64,000 bases of DNA from Candidatus Izemoplasma sp. (GCA_036172455.1 JAXKVY010000002.1:434001-498000), one strand, 5' to 3'. Counted from the stretch's first letter, positions 8,127 through 18,611 are shown. Made by a program: numbers and translations. The notes: a model not told the origin generated them from the letters alone.

Positions 8127-10298
8127 CTAGAAAATACCTAATCCAAATGCAGCTGCGAAGACTAATGAAATAGTTGTCATTAATTTGATCAAAATATCAA
8201 TTGATGGTCCAGCAGTATCTTTAAATGGATCCCCTACAGTATCTCCTGTGACACTTGCTTTATGGGCAATACTCCCTTTACCACCGAACTCGCCGGTTTC
8301 AATCAGTTTTTTCGCATTGTCCCAAGCACCACCAGCATTAGCCATAAAAATGGCTAACATAATTCCGGTTGCTAATGTCCCAGCAAGCAGGCCTCCAAGC
8401 ACTTCTGCCCCAAATAAGAAACCAACGGTTAGTGGTGTCATAATTGCAAGTAATGCTGGTACTACCATTTCTCTTAGCGCTGCAGCTGTAGATATTTCAA
8501 CACATCGTGCATAATCAGGTTTATCTTTACCCTCTAAAATACCTGGTATCTCACGAAATTGTCGTCTGACTTCTTCGATCATTTTATTCGCTGCTTTACC
8601 CACTGATTTAATAACCATTGATGAGAAGAAGAAAGCAAGCATCGCACCAACAATTAAACCAGCCATAACCTCTGGTGTTGCAATATCAATTACCGCTAAA
8701 TTAGCTTTGCGGATGAAAGCACTAAATAGAGCTATAGATGTCATCGCTGCAGATCCTATCGCAAACCCTTTTTCAATCGCCGCAGTCGTATTACCCACTG
8801 AGTCAAGCTGATCGGTAATGGCTCTGACACGTTTATCAAGTCCACTCATTTCAGCAATTCCACCTGCGTTATCAGCAATTGGTCCATACGCATCGACACT
8901 AATGGTAATTCCTGCTGTTGATAACATACCGACTGCGCCAAGTCCAACACCAAATAGTCCGCCAACTAAATAAGATGATACAATTCCTATGGCTAAGATA
9001 ATAATAGGAATTAATGTAGACTCCATTCCCGTAGAAATCCCAGCAATAATATTGGTCGCGTGACCTGTTTCTGATTGTTTCGCGATATTCACAACGTGTT
9101 TATATTCTGCTGCAGTATAATATTCGGATACAAGTCCAATCAATACGCCAACTGATAATCCAATAATAATACTAATAAACGGTGCATAAACAAAGGCAAA
9201 GTTTCTAATATTCATAAAAATCCCACTAGGATCAGTATATAATGTAGAATTAATTGTGTCTTTAAAAATAAAGTTAGTGATAAAGGTAAATAGAATAAAT
9301 AGTCCAGCACTCACATAAGTCCCCATTTTCAATGCTTTAAATGGGCTTTTTCCTTCTTTACCTTTTACAAAGAACGAGCCAATAATAGAAGATAACACAC
9401 CACTAAAAGCAACGGTCGTAACGAATAGAATACCATTCATTCTTTCTGCTGATGTAAAGATTAAAGCTGCAATGGTAGCCGCCCCAATAACACTTGATAC
9501 ATACGACTCTAATAAGTCACTTCCCATACCAGCTACATCACCAACATTGTCACCAACGTTATCTGCGATAACGGCTGGATTACGTGGATCATCTTCTGGA
9601 ATTTCGGCTTCAATTTTTCCAACAAGGTCAGCCGCAACATCGGCTGCTTTGGTGTAAATTCCCCCACCAACACGACCGAATAATGCAATCGATGAGGCTC
9701 CCAAACTATAGCCAGCTGCGTAGGTAATTGCTTCGTATGGATCAAGTCCAAATGCAAATGATAAGGCAAGTACAATGAACAGCCCTAAGAGGCCAAATCC
9801 AACAACACTCATTCCCATGACACTTCCACCTTTAAACGCAACATCAAGCGCTTTAATAATGCCACTTTCTTCTGCGGCAGTGGTTGTACGTGAGTTTGCA
9901 TGAGTTGCACTTTTCATTCCGACATATCCAGCCAATAAACTAAAAAGTGACCCTAAAACAAATGCTAAAGATGTTCCAAGAGCGTAAAACAGATCAGAAT
10001 ACTGTGTTTGTTCAACCACAATGTTACTATTACTGTTTTCGGTTAATCCAGAAATGTGATCATATCCAAAATAAAAACCAACAAAGATAACGATAGAAGC
10101 AATTACAATATAAGAAAAGATTACCTTATATTCACTTCTTAGGAACGCGTGTGCTCCTTCTTTAATGTAAGAGCTAATTTCTTTAACACGGTCCTTACCT
10201 TCATTGAAACCTAAAATTGTTCTGTACAAATAAAAAGCATAGCCTAATGCGGCAATTGATATTAAAATTCCTAATGATAAAAATAACACTGTATTCAT
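8127..10298 (-). CDS. hppA: membrane-bound ion-translocating pyrophosphatase (K+-dependent type)
   Basis: Couples pyrophosphate hydrolysis to H+ or Na+ export across the membrane. 723 residues with about 16 membrane helices. Active-site motifs are present: [38 protein letters not shown] and, near the C terminus, [18 protein letters not shown]. The segment [10 protein letters not shown] has alanine where K+-independent enzymes have lysine, which marks it as K+-dependent. The ion cannot be read with certainty. Own promoter; convergent with the upstream gene's terminator. Confidence 0.95.
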   Translation of the reverse strand: MNTVLFLSLGILISIAALGYAFYLYRTILGFNEGKDRVKEISSYIKEGAHAFLRSEYKVIFSYIVIASIVIFVGFYFGYDHISGLTENSNSNIVVEQTQYSDLFYALGTSLAFVLGSLFSLLAGYVGMKSATHANSRTTTAAEESGIIKALDVAFKGGSVMGMSVVGFGLLGLFIVLALSFAFGLDPYEAITYAAGYSLGASSIALFGRVGGGIYTKAADVAADLVGKIEAEIPEDDPRNPAVIADNVGDNVGDVAGMGSDLLESYVSSVIGAATIAALIFTSAERMNGILFVTTVAFSGVLSSIIGSFFVKGKEGKSPFKALKMGTYVSAGLFILFTFITNFIFKDTINSTLYTDPSGIFMNIRNFAFVYAPFISIIIGLSVGVLIGLVSEYYTAAEYKHVVNIAKQSETGHATNIIAGISTGMESTLIPIIILAIGIVSSYLVGGLFGVGLGAVGMLSTAGITISVDAYGPIADNAGGIAEMSGLDKRVRAITDQLDSVGNTTAAIEKGFAIGSAAMTSIALFSAFIRKANLAVIDIATPEVMAGLIVGAMLAFFFSSMVIKSVGKAANKMIEEVRRQFREIPGILEGKDKPDYARCVEISTAAALREMVVPALLAIMTPLTVGFLFGAEVLGGLLAGTLATGIMLAIFMANAGGAWDNAKKLIETGEFGGKGSIAHKASVTGDTVGDPFKDTAGPSIDILIKLMTTISLVFAAAFGLGIF

Positions 10299-10324
10299 GT
10301 AATTCCCTCCGTTTCATATGTATT

Positions 10325-10354
10325 ATTATACTTGGTTTATGAAAGTATTGTCAA
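10325..10354 (-). promoter_or_regulatory. promoter of hppA
   Basis: On the minus strand TTGACA (10349-10354), 18 bases, TATAAT (10325-10330), 27 bases ahead of the hppA ATG; CGGAGGG serves as ribosome binding site. Confidence 0.8.
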
Positions 10355-10401
10355 GAAGTCATCCGACTAATCTTTTATATTAAAACACTCTTTATAACCT
10401 T

Positions 10402-10430
10402 TAAAAAAAATGCACCACTATTGGTGCATT
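10402..10430 (-). terminator. intrinsic terminator after the DinB-like pseudogene
   Basis: Minus-strand stem AATGCACC/GGTGCATT (10409-10430) followed by a run of eight T. It sits just after the reconstructed stop of the pseudogene, suggesting it once ended that gene's transcript. Confidence 0.75.
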
Positions 10431-10441
10431 GTTTACCTTAA

Positions 10442-10912
10442 TTAAGTACCATAATAATCAATCCATTTTAAGCTGAATGATATTGGCTTAAAAAATGGTT
10501 CAATCAACCAACATTGTACATGATATGACGCACTTGCATTAAGACATCGTCTAGGTTTGTCAATGTCTCATAAAGAGGGTTTTTTCATATAAGAACATGC
10601 TATCATGATCAAAAAATTACTTACCCGTCGTTTTACATCTATTAAAAAGTGATTTATATCAGCTTTATCTAGATTTTTTTTAGCCTTTTCTTCTAATTCT
10701 GGGAAGTAGATAGCTTGATTATATGGTTGTTTGAAAGGCTTTTTCTTTAATCGGAACCAAAAATAAGATCCCATTAATGCATGATATATTTCTTGCCATA
10801 CATAATGTCCATCCAGCTCTTTCTTTAATAATTGATCATGCGTTTTATCAATGACCTGTTCCAGCATGTCTAATGCGAGGAAGTATTGTTTTTCTAATTG
10901 CTGAATTACATA
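10442..10912 (-). pseudogene. DinB-superfamily protein, broken by frameshifts
   Basis: Reading three frames in turn rebuilds one DinB-like four-helix protein. The N-terminal piece contains QQLEKQYFLALDMLEQV and GHYVWQEIYHALMGSYFWF, typical of the DinB metal-site helix; the open frame then stops at KKPSL after a run of six A. In another frame the expected continuation appears: NPLYETLTNLDDVLMQVRH followed by IMYNVG. A further shift gives WLIEPFFKPISFSLKWIDYYGT and a stop at 10442-10444. The start also seems damaged: GAGGTGAT is followed by ATG and an immediate TAA, whereas the good frame lacks an ATG. DinB-like proteins are often metal-dependent thiol transferases. It is probably non-functional. 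Confidence 0.8.
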
Positions 10913-10933
10913 TCACCTCAGACAAAGTATATC

Positions 10934-10970
10934 ATAAAAAAACACATGAATCCGACGTCATTCATGTGTT
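10934..10970 (-). terminator. intrinsic terminator after mrnC
   Basis: Minus-strand stem AACACATGAAT/ATTCATGTGTT (10941-10970) followed by seven T; the stem overlaps the mrnC stop region. Confidence 0.85.
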
Positions 10971-11318
10971 AAACACTTTATCTAATAAAGCATCAATACG
11001 GTCCATTTTATGCGATAAATGTAAATATCCTAACAGCGCTTCAAATCCTGTGGCAGTTTGGTAATCTACACGCGACATATTTGTCGGTTTTCTTGAGGTA
11101 GCGTTACGTCCTTTTTTGAAGATTCTTATTTCTTCTTCTGTCAACGTATCTTCAATATCTCGATAGGCTTTTGCTTGACCTATGGCACTCGTATACTTAG
11201 TTGCGGCTTGGTGTAAATGCTCAACTTTTTCAATACCACTATTTAATAAATGGATCCGTACTTTTTGTTCAAAAACAGCGTCTCCTATATAAGCTAATGT
11301 TACGCCATTATAAGTCAT
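10962..11318 (-). CDS. mrnC: mini-ribonuclease III (23S rRNA maturation)
   Basis: Dimeric RNase III-like enzyme lacking a double-strand RNA-binding domain; trims the ends of 23S rRNA precursor. 118 residues, near the usual 130; the family signature LAYIGDAVFEQKVR is at about 8-21, including the catalytic Asp, and KGRNA/FEALLGYLHL follow. It overlaps the end of cysS by one base (TAATG), the same cysS-mrnC pairing as in Bacillus. Confidence 0.92.
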   Translation of the reverse strand: MTYNGVTLAYIGDAVFEQKVRIHLLNSGIEKVEHLHQAATKYTSAIGQAKAYRDIEDTLTEEEIRIFKKGRNATSRKPTNMSRVDYQTATGFEALLGYLHLSHKMDRIDALLDKVFNT

Positions 11319-12652
11319 TATAAAATACCTTTTTCTTGTAACTCTGAACGGATTTTGTCTGCTTTTTCAAAATCTTTATCCTGACGGGCATGTTCCCAGT
11401 CGCGGTAAAGTTGTTTATCATCTTTAGGCATTGGGCTAAGTCCTGGCCGCAAGGCAAAGACACTAAATATCTCATCCATAACTTCTAACACCGAACGTAA
11501 TAATTCTAAATCATCTGTTTGACGGATAAACTGGTTAGCTAACTTAACAAGTTCTTGTAATACTGTAATAGCGTTTGGCGTATTAAAGTCATGATCCATT
11601 GCCGTTAGAAAATCATTGTAAAGTTCTAATAGCTTAGGATGAATTTTGCCTGATCCTTGCAACATATCACCTAAATCTAGTTTTACATAGATTTGTTTGT
11701 ACACACGCATAATTTTATCCCATTCAGTTTGATATGTCTCTAAGACATCTTCGGTATATTGAATTGGACTTCTATAATGGGTTGACAGGGTAAATAATCG
11801 AAAGACATTCGGGTCTATGTCTAAATCTTTGACTAAGATGACGTTCCCCTCACTTTTACTCATTTTCCCTTCCCCAATGTTTAATAATCCGTTATGCATC
11901 CAATAGTTTGCGATGGTGTGATTATTTAAAACTAACGATTGGGCTATTTCATTTTCATGATGCGGAAACATTAATCCACTCCCACCACCATGAATATCTA
12001 TTTTTTCACCAAATACATCATCAATCATCGCCACACATTCGGTATGCCATCCTGGTCTACCTTCTCCAAATGGCGCATCAAATGTGATTCCTACATCTGT
12101 TTTTTTCCATAAGGTAAAATCAAGAGGATTTTCTTTCTTCTCATTAACATGAATTCTCGCACCAGTCTCTAAATCTTCGATTCTCTGATTGGATAAGTAT
12201 CCATAATCACGTGCTCTATCAACTCTAAAATAGACATCTCCATCCACTTGATAAGCAAAGCCTTTATCAATCATTTGTTGGATATAATCAATGATGTGAT
12301 CCATATATTCTGTGACACGTGGTTTTATATAGTCAGTTTTAGAATGAACTTTTTCAACATCCTTTAAAAAAGCATCGATGAAGTGGTTCGTGATTTCTTT
12401 TTCTGTTTTTTCTAATTCAATCGCTTTGGTAATTATTTTATCATCAACGTCTGTGAAGTTAGATACATATTTCACGTCATAGCCGCGATGTTCAAAATAG
12501 CGTCTAACTGTATCAAAAAAGATAACAGGCCGCGCATTTCCTATATGAATATAATTATATACCGTTGGACCACACACATACATGTTCACTTGACCTTTAT
12601 GGATTGGCTCAAACTCTTCTAACTGATTGGTATAAGAATTAAATATCTTCAT
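11318..12652 (-). CDS. cysS: cysteinyl-tRNA synthetase
   Basis: Class I synthetase that charges tRNA-Cys. 444 residues from the ATG at 12652, which has AAAGGAG at 8 bases; an in-frame GTG nine bases earlier lies too close to that site. HIGH-like motif YIHIGNARP at about 38-46, KMSKSEGN at about 266-273; the zinc ligands are seen in YVCGPTVYNY, WHTECVAM and FPHHENE. First gene of the cysS-mrnC pair. Confidence 0.97.
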   Translation of the reverse strand: MKIFNSYTNQLEEFEPIHKGQVNMYVCGPTVYNYIHIGNARPVIFFDTVRRYFEHRGYDVKYVSNFTDVDDKIITKAIELEKTEKEITNHFIDAFLKDVEKVHSKTDYIKPRVTEYMDHIIDYIQQMIDKGFAYQVDGDVYFRVDRARDYGYLSNQRIEDLETGARIHVNEKKENPLDFTLWKKTDVGITFDAPFGEGRPGWHTECVAMIDDVFGEKIDIHGGGSGLMFPHHENEIAQSLVLNNHTIANYWMHNGLLNIGEGKMSKSEGNVILVKDLDIDPNVFRLFTLSTHYRSPIQYTEDVLETYQTEWDKIMRVYKQIYVKLDLGDMLQGSGKIHPKLLELYNDFLTAMDHDFNTPNAITVLQELVKLANQFIRQTDDLELLRSVLEVMDEIFSVFALRPGLSPMPKDDKQLYRDWEHARQDKDFEKADKIRSELQEKGIL

Positions 12653-12723
12653 CGCTTTCACTCCTTTATATTTGCAAGTATAAGTTTACCCCTTTTTGTA
12701 AGCTTTGTCAATTAAAGCATAAG

Positions 12724-12753
12724 CACAAAAAAACAGGAGCTTAGCTCCTGTTT
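12724..12753 (-). terminator. intrinsic terminator after the cold shock gene
   Basis: Minus-strand near-perfect stem AAACAGGAGCT/AGCTCCTGTTT with TTTTTTT following. Confidence 0.88.
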
Positions 12754-12764
12754 GTTAATTCTTA

Positions 12765-12962
12765 TTAAAGTTTTACAACGTTTGCTGCTTGAGGACCTCT
12801 GTCTCCTTCAACAACTTCGAATTCAACCTCTTGTCCTTCGTCTAAACTCTTGAACCCTTCAGCTTGAATTGCGCTGTAGTGAACAAAGATATCTAAACCT
12901 TCTTCAGATGTAATGAATCCATAACCTTTTTCAGAATTAAACCATTTTACAGTACCTGTCAT
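12765..12962 (-). CDS. cspA: cold shock domain protein
   Basis: Single-stranded nucleic-acid binding beta-barrel of 65 residues, an RNA chaperone. RNP1 motif KGYGFIT (about 12-18) and RNP2 motif DIFVHYS (about 24-30) are intact. Monocistronic, with its own promoter, an untranslated leader of about 30 bases with AAAGGAG, and a terminator. Confidence 0.97.
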   Translation of the reverse strand: MTGTVKWFNSEKGYGFITSEEGLDIFVHYSAIQAEGFKSLDEGQEVEFEVVEGDRGPQAANVVKL

Positions 12963-13001
12963 TAAAATAAATCTCCTTTTCTTTCTTTTGTTTCTATCAT
13001 T

Positions 13002-13030
13002 ATTATATAATAGATTATTATGAAATGCAA
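13002..13030 (-). promoter_or_regulatory. promoter of the cold shock gene
   Basis: Minus strand: TTGCAT (13025-13030), 17 bases, TATAAT (13002-13007). Confidence 0.75.
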
Positions 13031-13069
13031 ATGCTTTTACGTAAATAGGTCACACTTTGGCGCATAACT

Positions 13070-13741
13070 CTATAATGTAGTAATGTTACTAACCTGTTTT
13101 TGGTCTTCATTTTCTTGTCTTTTTATCGCGATATAGACAAAATATGTATAAAAAACAGGAACAACCGCTATCATCAGAAGTTTCAGGGCGGTGTAGGTAA
13201 AGTAAGATGCTCGTAGACCAAGTGTTCTATAGATACTACGCCGAATAAATGTATCAACAACAGGAATCTGTAAGAACATCATTATAAGTATGATGATACA
13301 GGTCACTCTAACTGTTTGATTACTTTCATAATGAAAATACGTAATAACGTTTATCAATGCATAGAGAATTATCCCTATCCATAACACTGTGAACATAGTT
13401 CCAATGATCATTAAGAATGAATTATTTATATTTAACATGGTAAAATTATACTGCCCAGTAACAAGCATCATTAAGGCCTCTAATGCGATGAGTCCTAAAA
13501 TAGCGCTATAAGCATATAGAATCTTTTTGCCAGATTCACGGATATAACCAAACTGAACGATTGTGAATGGAAAAACAAGTCGAACCGCAACAGTGATTAA
13601 GATAATTAGACCTGTTATGCGATTAAACACCTCTAAACTAGAAATTCTGCGAAATCCGAAAGCTAAAATACTATTCGGAACTAGTACACCTAATTCGAGC
13701 ATAATGAATACTATTAATGGAATAATTATTTCTTTTTTCAT
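13070..13741 (-). CDS. polytopic membrane protein of unknown function
   Basis: 223 residues with six or seven hydrophobic segments (roughly 5-27, 42-65, 75-93, 106-132, 145-162, 183-204) and a short charged C-terminal tail (KRQENEDQKQ). I do not recognise a family; no enzyme motif or solute-channel signature is visible. Two ATG codons lie close to the start with a weak AGGTGACGAT ahead. It stands between gltX and the cold shock gene; no operon partner is clear. Confidence 0.65.
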   Translation of the reverse strand: MKKEIIIPLIVFIMLELGVLVPNSILAFGFRRISSLEVFNRITGLIILITVAVRLVFPFTIVQFGYIRESGKKILYAYSAILGLIALEALMMLVTGQYNFTMLNINNSFLMIIGTMFTVLWIGIILYALINVITYFHYESNQTVRVTCIIILIMMFLQIPVVDTFIRRSIYRTLGLRASYFTYTALKLLMIAVVPVFYTYFVYIAIKRQENEDQKQVSNITTL

Positions 13742-13916
13742 ATCGTCACCTCATTAGAGCATCTATTGACTTCTATTATGGGAATCATTTATCCACTTAC
13801 AGTCAACAAAGATGTATGCGGAAAGACAATACAGTAGTACTGATAAGATTTCCATAAATATCCATACATCAAGTAAAACAAGATTAAAGCTATAGGATAC
13901 TTAAGTATATCGCTCT
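13742..13916. other. intergenic region downstream of gltX with a long imperfect inverted repeat
   Basis: GATGTATG (13811-13818) pairs with CATACATC (13863-13870), and GGAAA (13820-13824) with TTTCC (13849-13853). No open frame with a ribosome binding site was seen. On the minus strand the outer stem is followed by only a weak T run, so it is at best a poor terminator for gltX, or a structured RNA. Confidence 0.4.
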
Positions 13917-15341
13917 TTATTTTATTACTTTATCCAATCTTTCTAAAACTGAATCTTTACCCAGTAAAGCGAGTGCTTTAGGTAAATCTGGTCCATGCAT
14001 CTGTGCAGTGGTTGCGATTCGTAAAGGCATATATAACATTTTACCTTTTGCGCCAGATTCTTTTTGTGTGAGTTTGATTAACTCTTTTATTGTATTTGGG
14101 TCAAAACTTTCTGCTTTTGTGATTAACTTTTTGAATACTGTTAACGTCTCATTAACGCCTTCTTGTTCTAAAAACTCTACCATTTCTTGATCAAGTTCAA
14201 ATGGTTGATTAAAGAATTCGTCATATAAGGTTACAATTTCTCTCCCGTAACTCATACGATCTTGTAACATCGTAACAAGTTGTTCAATCCATTCACTATC
14301 TTTTTCTTGAGCAATCCCAGCATCAATTAAATGCGGCATACATAGTTCGACAGCATCTTCAGCATTTAATTTCTTTATATATCGGTTATTAATGAAGGCT
14401 AATTTTTCTGTATCAAACTTGGCAGGTGATGTAGATAACCGTTTTTCATCAAACATTTGAATTAATTGTTGTTTATTTAAAATTTCTTTTTTTCCTTGAG
14501 GCGACCATCCCAACAATGAAATAAAATTAAATAAAGCATCCGGTAAATAGCCAAGTTCTTGATACTGTCCAATGTATTGGATAATTGAGTGATCACGCTT
14601 TGATAACTTTTTATTGTTTTCATTAACGATTAAAGTCATATGGCCAAAGATTGGAATATCCCAATCAAAGGCGCGGTAAATCATCATTTGTTTTGGGGTG
14701 TTAGTAATATGATCTTCTCCTCTTAATACATGACTTATTTTCATGAGGTGGTCATCAATAACACAGGCAAAATTATAGGTTGGTATTCCATTTTGTTTAA
14801 CCATTACCCAGTCACCAATATCCTCACTTTGAAAGGTAACCTCACCTTTAACAAGATCATTAAATGTATAGCTTTCATCGTCAGGCACTTTGAATCTTAG
14901 TGTATATGGGAGATCCTTCTCTTCCTCTAGATAAAGACATTTTCGTGAATAGTGCAATTTATCTTTACCGGCTTTAATCATTTGTTCACGTTCTTCTGCA
15001 AGTTCTTCTGCAGTACAATAACATTTATAAGCAAGACCACGTTCTAACAATTCTTCTGCGAACTGCTTATAAATATCAAGTCTTTCTAATTGACGATACG
15101 GCCCATATCCACCATCTTGGTCAATCGATTCGTCCCAATCGATTCCTAGCCATTTTAAATACTTAAGTTGCGACTCTAATCCACCTTCTACATTTCTAGC
15201 GGTATCCGTATCTTCTATCCGGACAATAAAATTTCCTTTATGATGTTTAGCAAATAAATAATTAAACAGTGCTGTTCTAGCATTTCCTATATGCAAGTGT
15301 CCTGTAGGACTTGGCGCATATCTTACGCGTACATTTTTCAT
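13917..15341 (-). CDS. gltX: glutamyl-tRNA synthetase
   Basis: Class I synthetase charging tRNA-Glu. 474 residues: [20 protein letters not shown] carries the HIGH motif near residues 16-19 and KLSKRDHS is the KMSKS-equivalent at about 243-250. The C-terminal anticodon-binding region reaches the expected length. A zinc-like cysteine group (YKCYC near 107) is present. Only one GluRS is in the window, so I cannot say whether it is discriminating or also charges tRNA-Gln. Confidence 0.96.
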   Translation of the reverse strand: MKNVRVRYAPSPTGHLHIGNARTALFNYLFAKHHKGNFIVRIEDTDTARNVEGGLESQLKYLKWLGIDWDESIDQDGGYGPYRQLERLDIYKQFAEELLERGLAYKCYCTAEELAEEREQMIKAGKDKLHYSRKCLYLEEEKDLPYTLRFKVPDDESYTFNDLVKGEVTFQSEDIGDWVMVKQNGIPTYNFACVIDDHLMKISHVLRGEDHITNTPKQMMIYRAFDWDIPIFGHMTLIVNENNKKLSKRDHSIIQYIGQYQELGYLPDALFNFISLLGWSPQGKKEILNKQQLIQMFDEKRLSTSPAKFDTEKLAFINNRYIKKLNAEDAVELCMPHLIDAGIAQEKDSEWIEQLVTMLQDRMSYGREIVTLYDEFFNQPFELDQEMVEFLEQEGVNETLTVFKKLITKAESFDPNTIKELIKLTQKESGAKGKMLYMPLRIATTAQMHGPDLPKALALLGKDSVLERLDKVIK

Positions 15342-15408
15342 ATTATCGACTCCTTAGTGCGTTAAAAATATTATAGTATAGTTATACCCTTTTTACAACC
15401 TAATCATT

Positions 15409-15440
15409 AAAAAAACACAACGTGGGATGTTGTGTTTTTT
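15409..15440 (-). terminator. intrinsic terminator after rpsI
   Basis: AAAAAACACAAC/GTTGTGTTTTTT stem with T run on the minus strand; ends the rplM-rpsI unit. Confidence 0.85.
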
Positions 15441-15454
15441 GTTGGCAATAAATA

Positions 15455-15850
15455 TTAACGTTTACTGAATTGTGGAGAACGACGTGCTTTTTTAAGACCG
15501 TATTTTTTACGTTCTTTAACACGCGGATCACGTGTAATTAAGCCCGCTACTTTTAAGGTTTTACGGTAATCAGGGTTTACTTCAAGTAATGCGCGTGTAA
15601 GTCCATGACGGATTGCTCCGGCTTGTCCTGAAATTCCGCCACCTTTAACGTTTACCTCGATGTCAAAAGTCTTCATGTTTTCAGTCAGTGCGAGTGGTTG
15701 TTCAACATCTAAACGTACAGCTGCAGATGGAATATAATCATCAAAACGACGATTGTTGATAATGAATTTACCAGTTCCAGGCGTTAACATAACACGTGCA
15801 ACAGAGCGTTTTCTACGTCCTGTTCCTCTATATACTACTTCTTTAGCCAT
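15455..15850 (-). CDS. rpsI: 30S ribosomal protein S9
   Basis: Small-subunit head protein whose C-terminal arginine tail reaches the P-site tRNA. 131 residues; [21 protein letters not shown] and the end RRSPQFSKR are diagnostic. It follows rplM by 11 bases. Confidence 0.98.
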   Translation of the reverse strand: MAKEVVYRGTGRRKRSVARVMLTPGTGKFIINNRRFDDYIPSAAVRLDVEQPLALTENMKTFDIEVNVKGGGISGQAGAIRHGLTRALLEVNPDYRKTLKVAGLITRDPRVKERKKYGLKKARRSPQFSKR

Positions 15851-15861
15851 GTTTATTCCTC

Positions 15862-16296
15862 CTAACCTTTCAATTCATACGCAACAGGTTGTTGCGCTGC
15901 ATGCTTATGCTCGTTCCCAGCATAAACAAATAGTTTTTTACCAACTTGACGTCCTAATTTACCTTTCGGTAACATACCTTTAACAGCATGCTCAACAATA
16001 CGTTCAGGGAACGTGTTGTTTAAATCACGAGCCGTAGGTTGTTTTAATCCACCTGGATAACGAGAATGTCTGTAATATTTCTTTTGATCCCATTTGTTTC
16101 CAGTCAGTTCAACGTCTTTTGCATTAATTACAATAACGTAATCTCCGCAATCTACATGTGGTGTAAATGTTGGTTTGTGTTTTCCACGAAGTAATGTTGC
16201 GACTTCTGTCGCTAAACGACCAACGCGTTTACCTTTCGCATCAACAACAAGCCAACGACGCTTGATATTGTCTTTATTTGCCATAAATGTTTTCAT
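15862..16296 (-). CDS. rplM: 50S ribosomal protein L13
   Basis: Early-assembly protein of the large subunit. 144 residues; [19 protein letters not shown] and [19 protein letters not shown] are family signatures. Transcribed from a clear promoter with a candidate autoregulatory leader. In Bacillus this pair follows truA; here truA is 18 kb away. Confidence 0.98.
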   Translation of the reverse strand: MKTFMANKDNIKRRWLVVDAKGKRVGRLATEVATLLRGKHKPTFTPHVDCGDYVIVINAKDVELTGNKWDQKKYYRHSRYPGGLKQPTARDLNNTFPERIVEHAVKGMLPKGKLGRQVGKKLFVYAGNEHKHAAQQPVAYELKG

Positions 16297-16348
16297 AACT
16301 AGCCTCCAATAATTTTATTGTGGGCGTGGGTGTAAATGTACCGGTCTA
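16297..16348 (-). ncRNA. candidate L13 autoregulatory leader
   Basis: The short 5' UTR of rplM has ACCGGTACATTTACACCCACGC, then CAATAA/TTATTG forming a hairpin that directly abuts the GGAGG site. A leader binding L13 is known before rplM in Firmicutes; the match here rests on location and local structure only. Confidence 0.5.
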
Positions 16349-16349
16349 T

Positions 16350-16378
16350 ATAATATAGTATTTCCCTGAGTTTGTCAA
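16350..16378 (-). promoter_or_regulatory. promoter of rplM-rpsI
   Basis: Minus strand: consensus TTGACA (16373-16378), 17 bases, TATTAT (16350-16355). Confidence 0.85.
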
Positions 16379-16406
16379 CTTATTTTACTTGTTGATTTCT
16401 TGTTTT

Positions 16407-17012
16407 TTATAACATTTTTGTTTTTCTGAGTACCCATAAAACGCCCGGACTTAACACCAAAATAATCCCAAATATAATAAGATAAAAATTCGGTCCTATG
16501 TAAAAGTGATCTTGTGGATATGTATGTGTATCTAATTCAAATGTCTCTGACGTGACATCGTAATAATAATAGACATTTCCACCACTTAAAGTGTCATTTG
16601 CTTCAAGTAAGTCAGCGACATTTTTCTCATCTGATATAGCAACTGTTCTACCCTCTTGATCATAGGCAATGATCTTATAAGATGCAATATTTTGATTGGG
16701 CAGATCATAAAATCGCGCATGGCATTCACTGATTTCTACAGAGGCATTTGGGTAATAAGCCGAGTAACTCATATATCCTGTATTGTTTAAATATTCTAGA
16801 TGAGTAATATCTGTGACATGCATGAAGTTTTGTGTGTTAATCTCTGTATTAAGTGTATACACCGATTCATCGATCAACAAATCAAAATAAATCCTCTTCT
16901 CACAGTCATCTGTCGCGACTGTGACTGGTGAATACACAAATGCAACATCCGCGCTAACCGATTGAACAATAAACAACATACCTAAAATAACACTAGTAAA
17001 TAATCGTTTCAT
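16407..17012 (-). CDS. secreted or membrane-anchored protein of unknown function
   Basis: 201 residues from the ATG at 17012, which has GGAAGGGTG upstream; starting there gives a clean signal peptide (MKRLFTSVILGMLFIVQSVSA). An extracytoplasmic region of about 140 residues follows, then one C-terminal helix (about 172-192) and a basic tail (RKTKML), so type I membrane topology is predicted. Two cysteines (in DDCEKR and SECHAR) could form a disulfide. No known domain is recognised. It starts 41 bases after the end of the broken GGDEF gene and may have been co-transcribed with it. Confidence 0.65.
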   Translation of the reverse strand: MKRLFTSVILGMLFIVQSVSADVAFVYSPVTVATDDCEKRIYFDLLIDESVYTLNTEINTQNFMHVTDITHLEYLNNTGYMSYSAYYPNASVEISECHARFYDLPNQNIASYKIIAYDQEGRTVAISDEKNVADLLEANDTLSGGNVYYYYDVTSETFELDTHTYPQDHFYIGPNFYLIIFGIILVLSPGVLWVLRKTKML

Positions 17013-17053
17013 CGATTCACCCTTCCATTTTATTGTTAGCCTTAAATACAAAC

Positions 17054-18591
17054 TTATGCATCTTGGTTGTTATCCATTTCCATATCATATAATACGGCAC
17101 GATTACGACCTGTTTCTTTGGCATAATAAAGAGCTTTATCTGCTTCATGTATTAATGAATCAATCGTACTTTCTTCAGTGTACTCAGTCACACCAAGTGA
17201 TACCGTAATATTGATGTTCGCAATATTTGAGTTTTCAATAAGATGTTTCAATTGTTTAGCTTTCTTAAGCGCTTTATCTTTTGGTGTGTTGACTAACACA
17301 ATAATAAATTCCTCGCCACCAAATCTAGCAATGATATCTTCTTGACGAATATGATTATCAATTGTATTCACAAGGTTTTCAAGGACCTCATCACCTTTTA
17401 AGTGTCCATAAGTATCATTAATGTCTTTAAATAAATCAATATCTAACAAAAGCATACTAAATGGGTTTCCTGTCCGTTTTGTTCGAGCAATTTCATTTTC
17501 TAAAAATTGATCTAAATAGCGTCTATTATAACTCCCTGTTAAAGGGTCGTGTTGACTAATGTTTTTTAACCGTCTGCGACCAATATCAATCACTAAAATA
17601 AACGCAAAAGAACTCCATACAAAGAGCGTTGCGCCGATGGCATATGAAATATAGCGCATTTGAAGCTGGGCAAATATGTTACCTGAATAGGTACTTATGA
17701 AATATCCTATCTCATTTCCTTCGATATTTTCTATTGGAATAAAGACAAAATCATAGTTTGATCCTTCATGTTCACCATTGATATATTTTTCTTCATATGT
17801 AGTTAAGTCCAGTCGACTTTGACTGATATCACCCAATCTTTATTGAAAAGGTAATCCGGCAATACATTAAAATCAGACTCTTCAAAATATCGTCTTTCAA
17901 CATAATACTCATCAGAGAAACTCATTGTGTAATCATTAAATACATCCGCATCAATATACTCATCAATTAAGCGTTTCAACAATGACCATATAGTCTTTGT
18001 TATCAAACCGATGTGATAGTTCTTGTAAAGTTTCTGTAACGGAGATACTAAAATCTACTGTCCCAATATGCTCACCTTGATAAGTTAGGGGAAAGAGAAA
18101 ATGATACTGATTACTGGTATCTCGCATTTCAAAACCTGAAATAAAAGAGGCTTCTTGATTCACATATTCAACACTATACCGATCTGTCTTTTCACCATAT
18201 ATACTAGGTTCATGCATTTGTAAAAACAGTGTCCCGTCAGGTAAATAAAAGCTAAATTGATCAATATTATAGGTCTCCATAACAGTAAAGTCCGGTAAGT
18301 AATAATCATACAATTCATCCCGGATGGCATTTCTTGTATTTTCGTTTCCCTTCACTGCTTCATTATATCGAAATAAGATGCTCTCATCGAGAATTAAATC
18401 CTGATAGTAATAGTGTGTGAATTCTTCATAATGATCGATTCTTCCATTTAATTGAATTGATAATTCATCGTATGCATTATCAAAATAGCATCTCTATCTT
18501 GTTTGTATCCAAGAATAATAAATGCCAACATAATCCCATATACAATAATAAAGATTCCAACAATAATGATGACTCTTTTTTTATTGCGCAT
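17054..18591 (-). pseudogene. membrane sensor diguanylate cyclase (GGDEF), split by three frameshifts
   Basis: The pieces join into one protein. An ATG at 18591 opens a piece with a membrane helix (RVIIIVGIFIIVYGIMLAF). A shift near 18480-18490 leads to an extracellular sensor-like region (YDELSIQLNGRIDHYEEF, later SFYLPDGTLFLQ). A second shift near 17972-17985 leads to LLKRLIDEYIDADVF, and a third near 17815-17825 to SRLDLTTYEEKY, a second helix (about 17600-17660) and a cytoplasmic GGDEF domain. The domain keeps HDPLTGSYNRRYLD, the active-site RFGGEEF and an RQED inhibitory site five residues before it. The enzyme family makes c-di-GMP from GTP. The 3' piece (17054-17836) could still make a 260-residue product, but has no good start. 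Confidence 0.85.
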
Positions 18592-18611
18592 GACTATGGT
18601 TCACCTCATTT

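Noticed and set aside
5407-10912. Idea that UGA codes tryptophan (Mycoplasma code), which might rescue the DinB-like gene
   Set aside because: The sigma factor gene, ecfA2 and ecfT end at TGA at the expected protein ends, Trp is TGG throughout, and the DinB-like gene also has real frameshifts.
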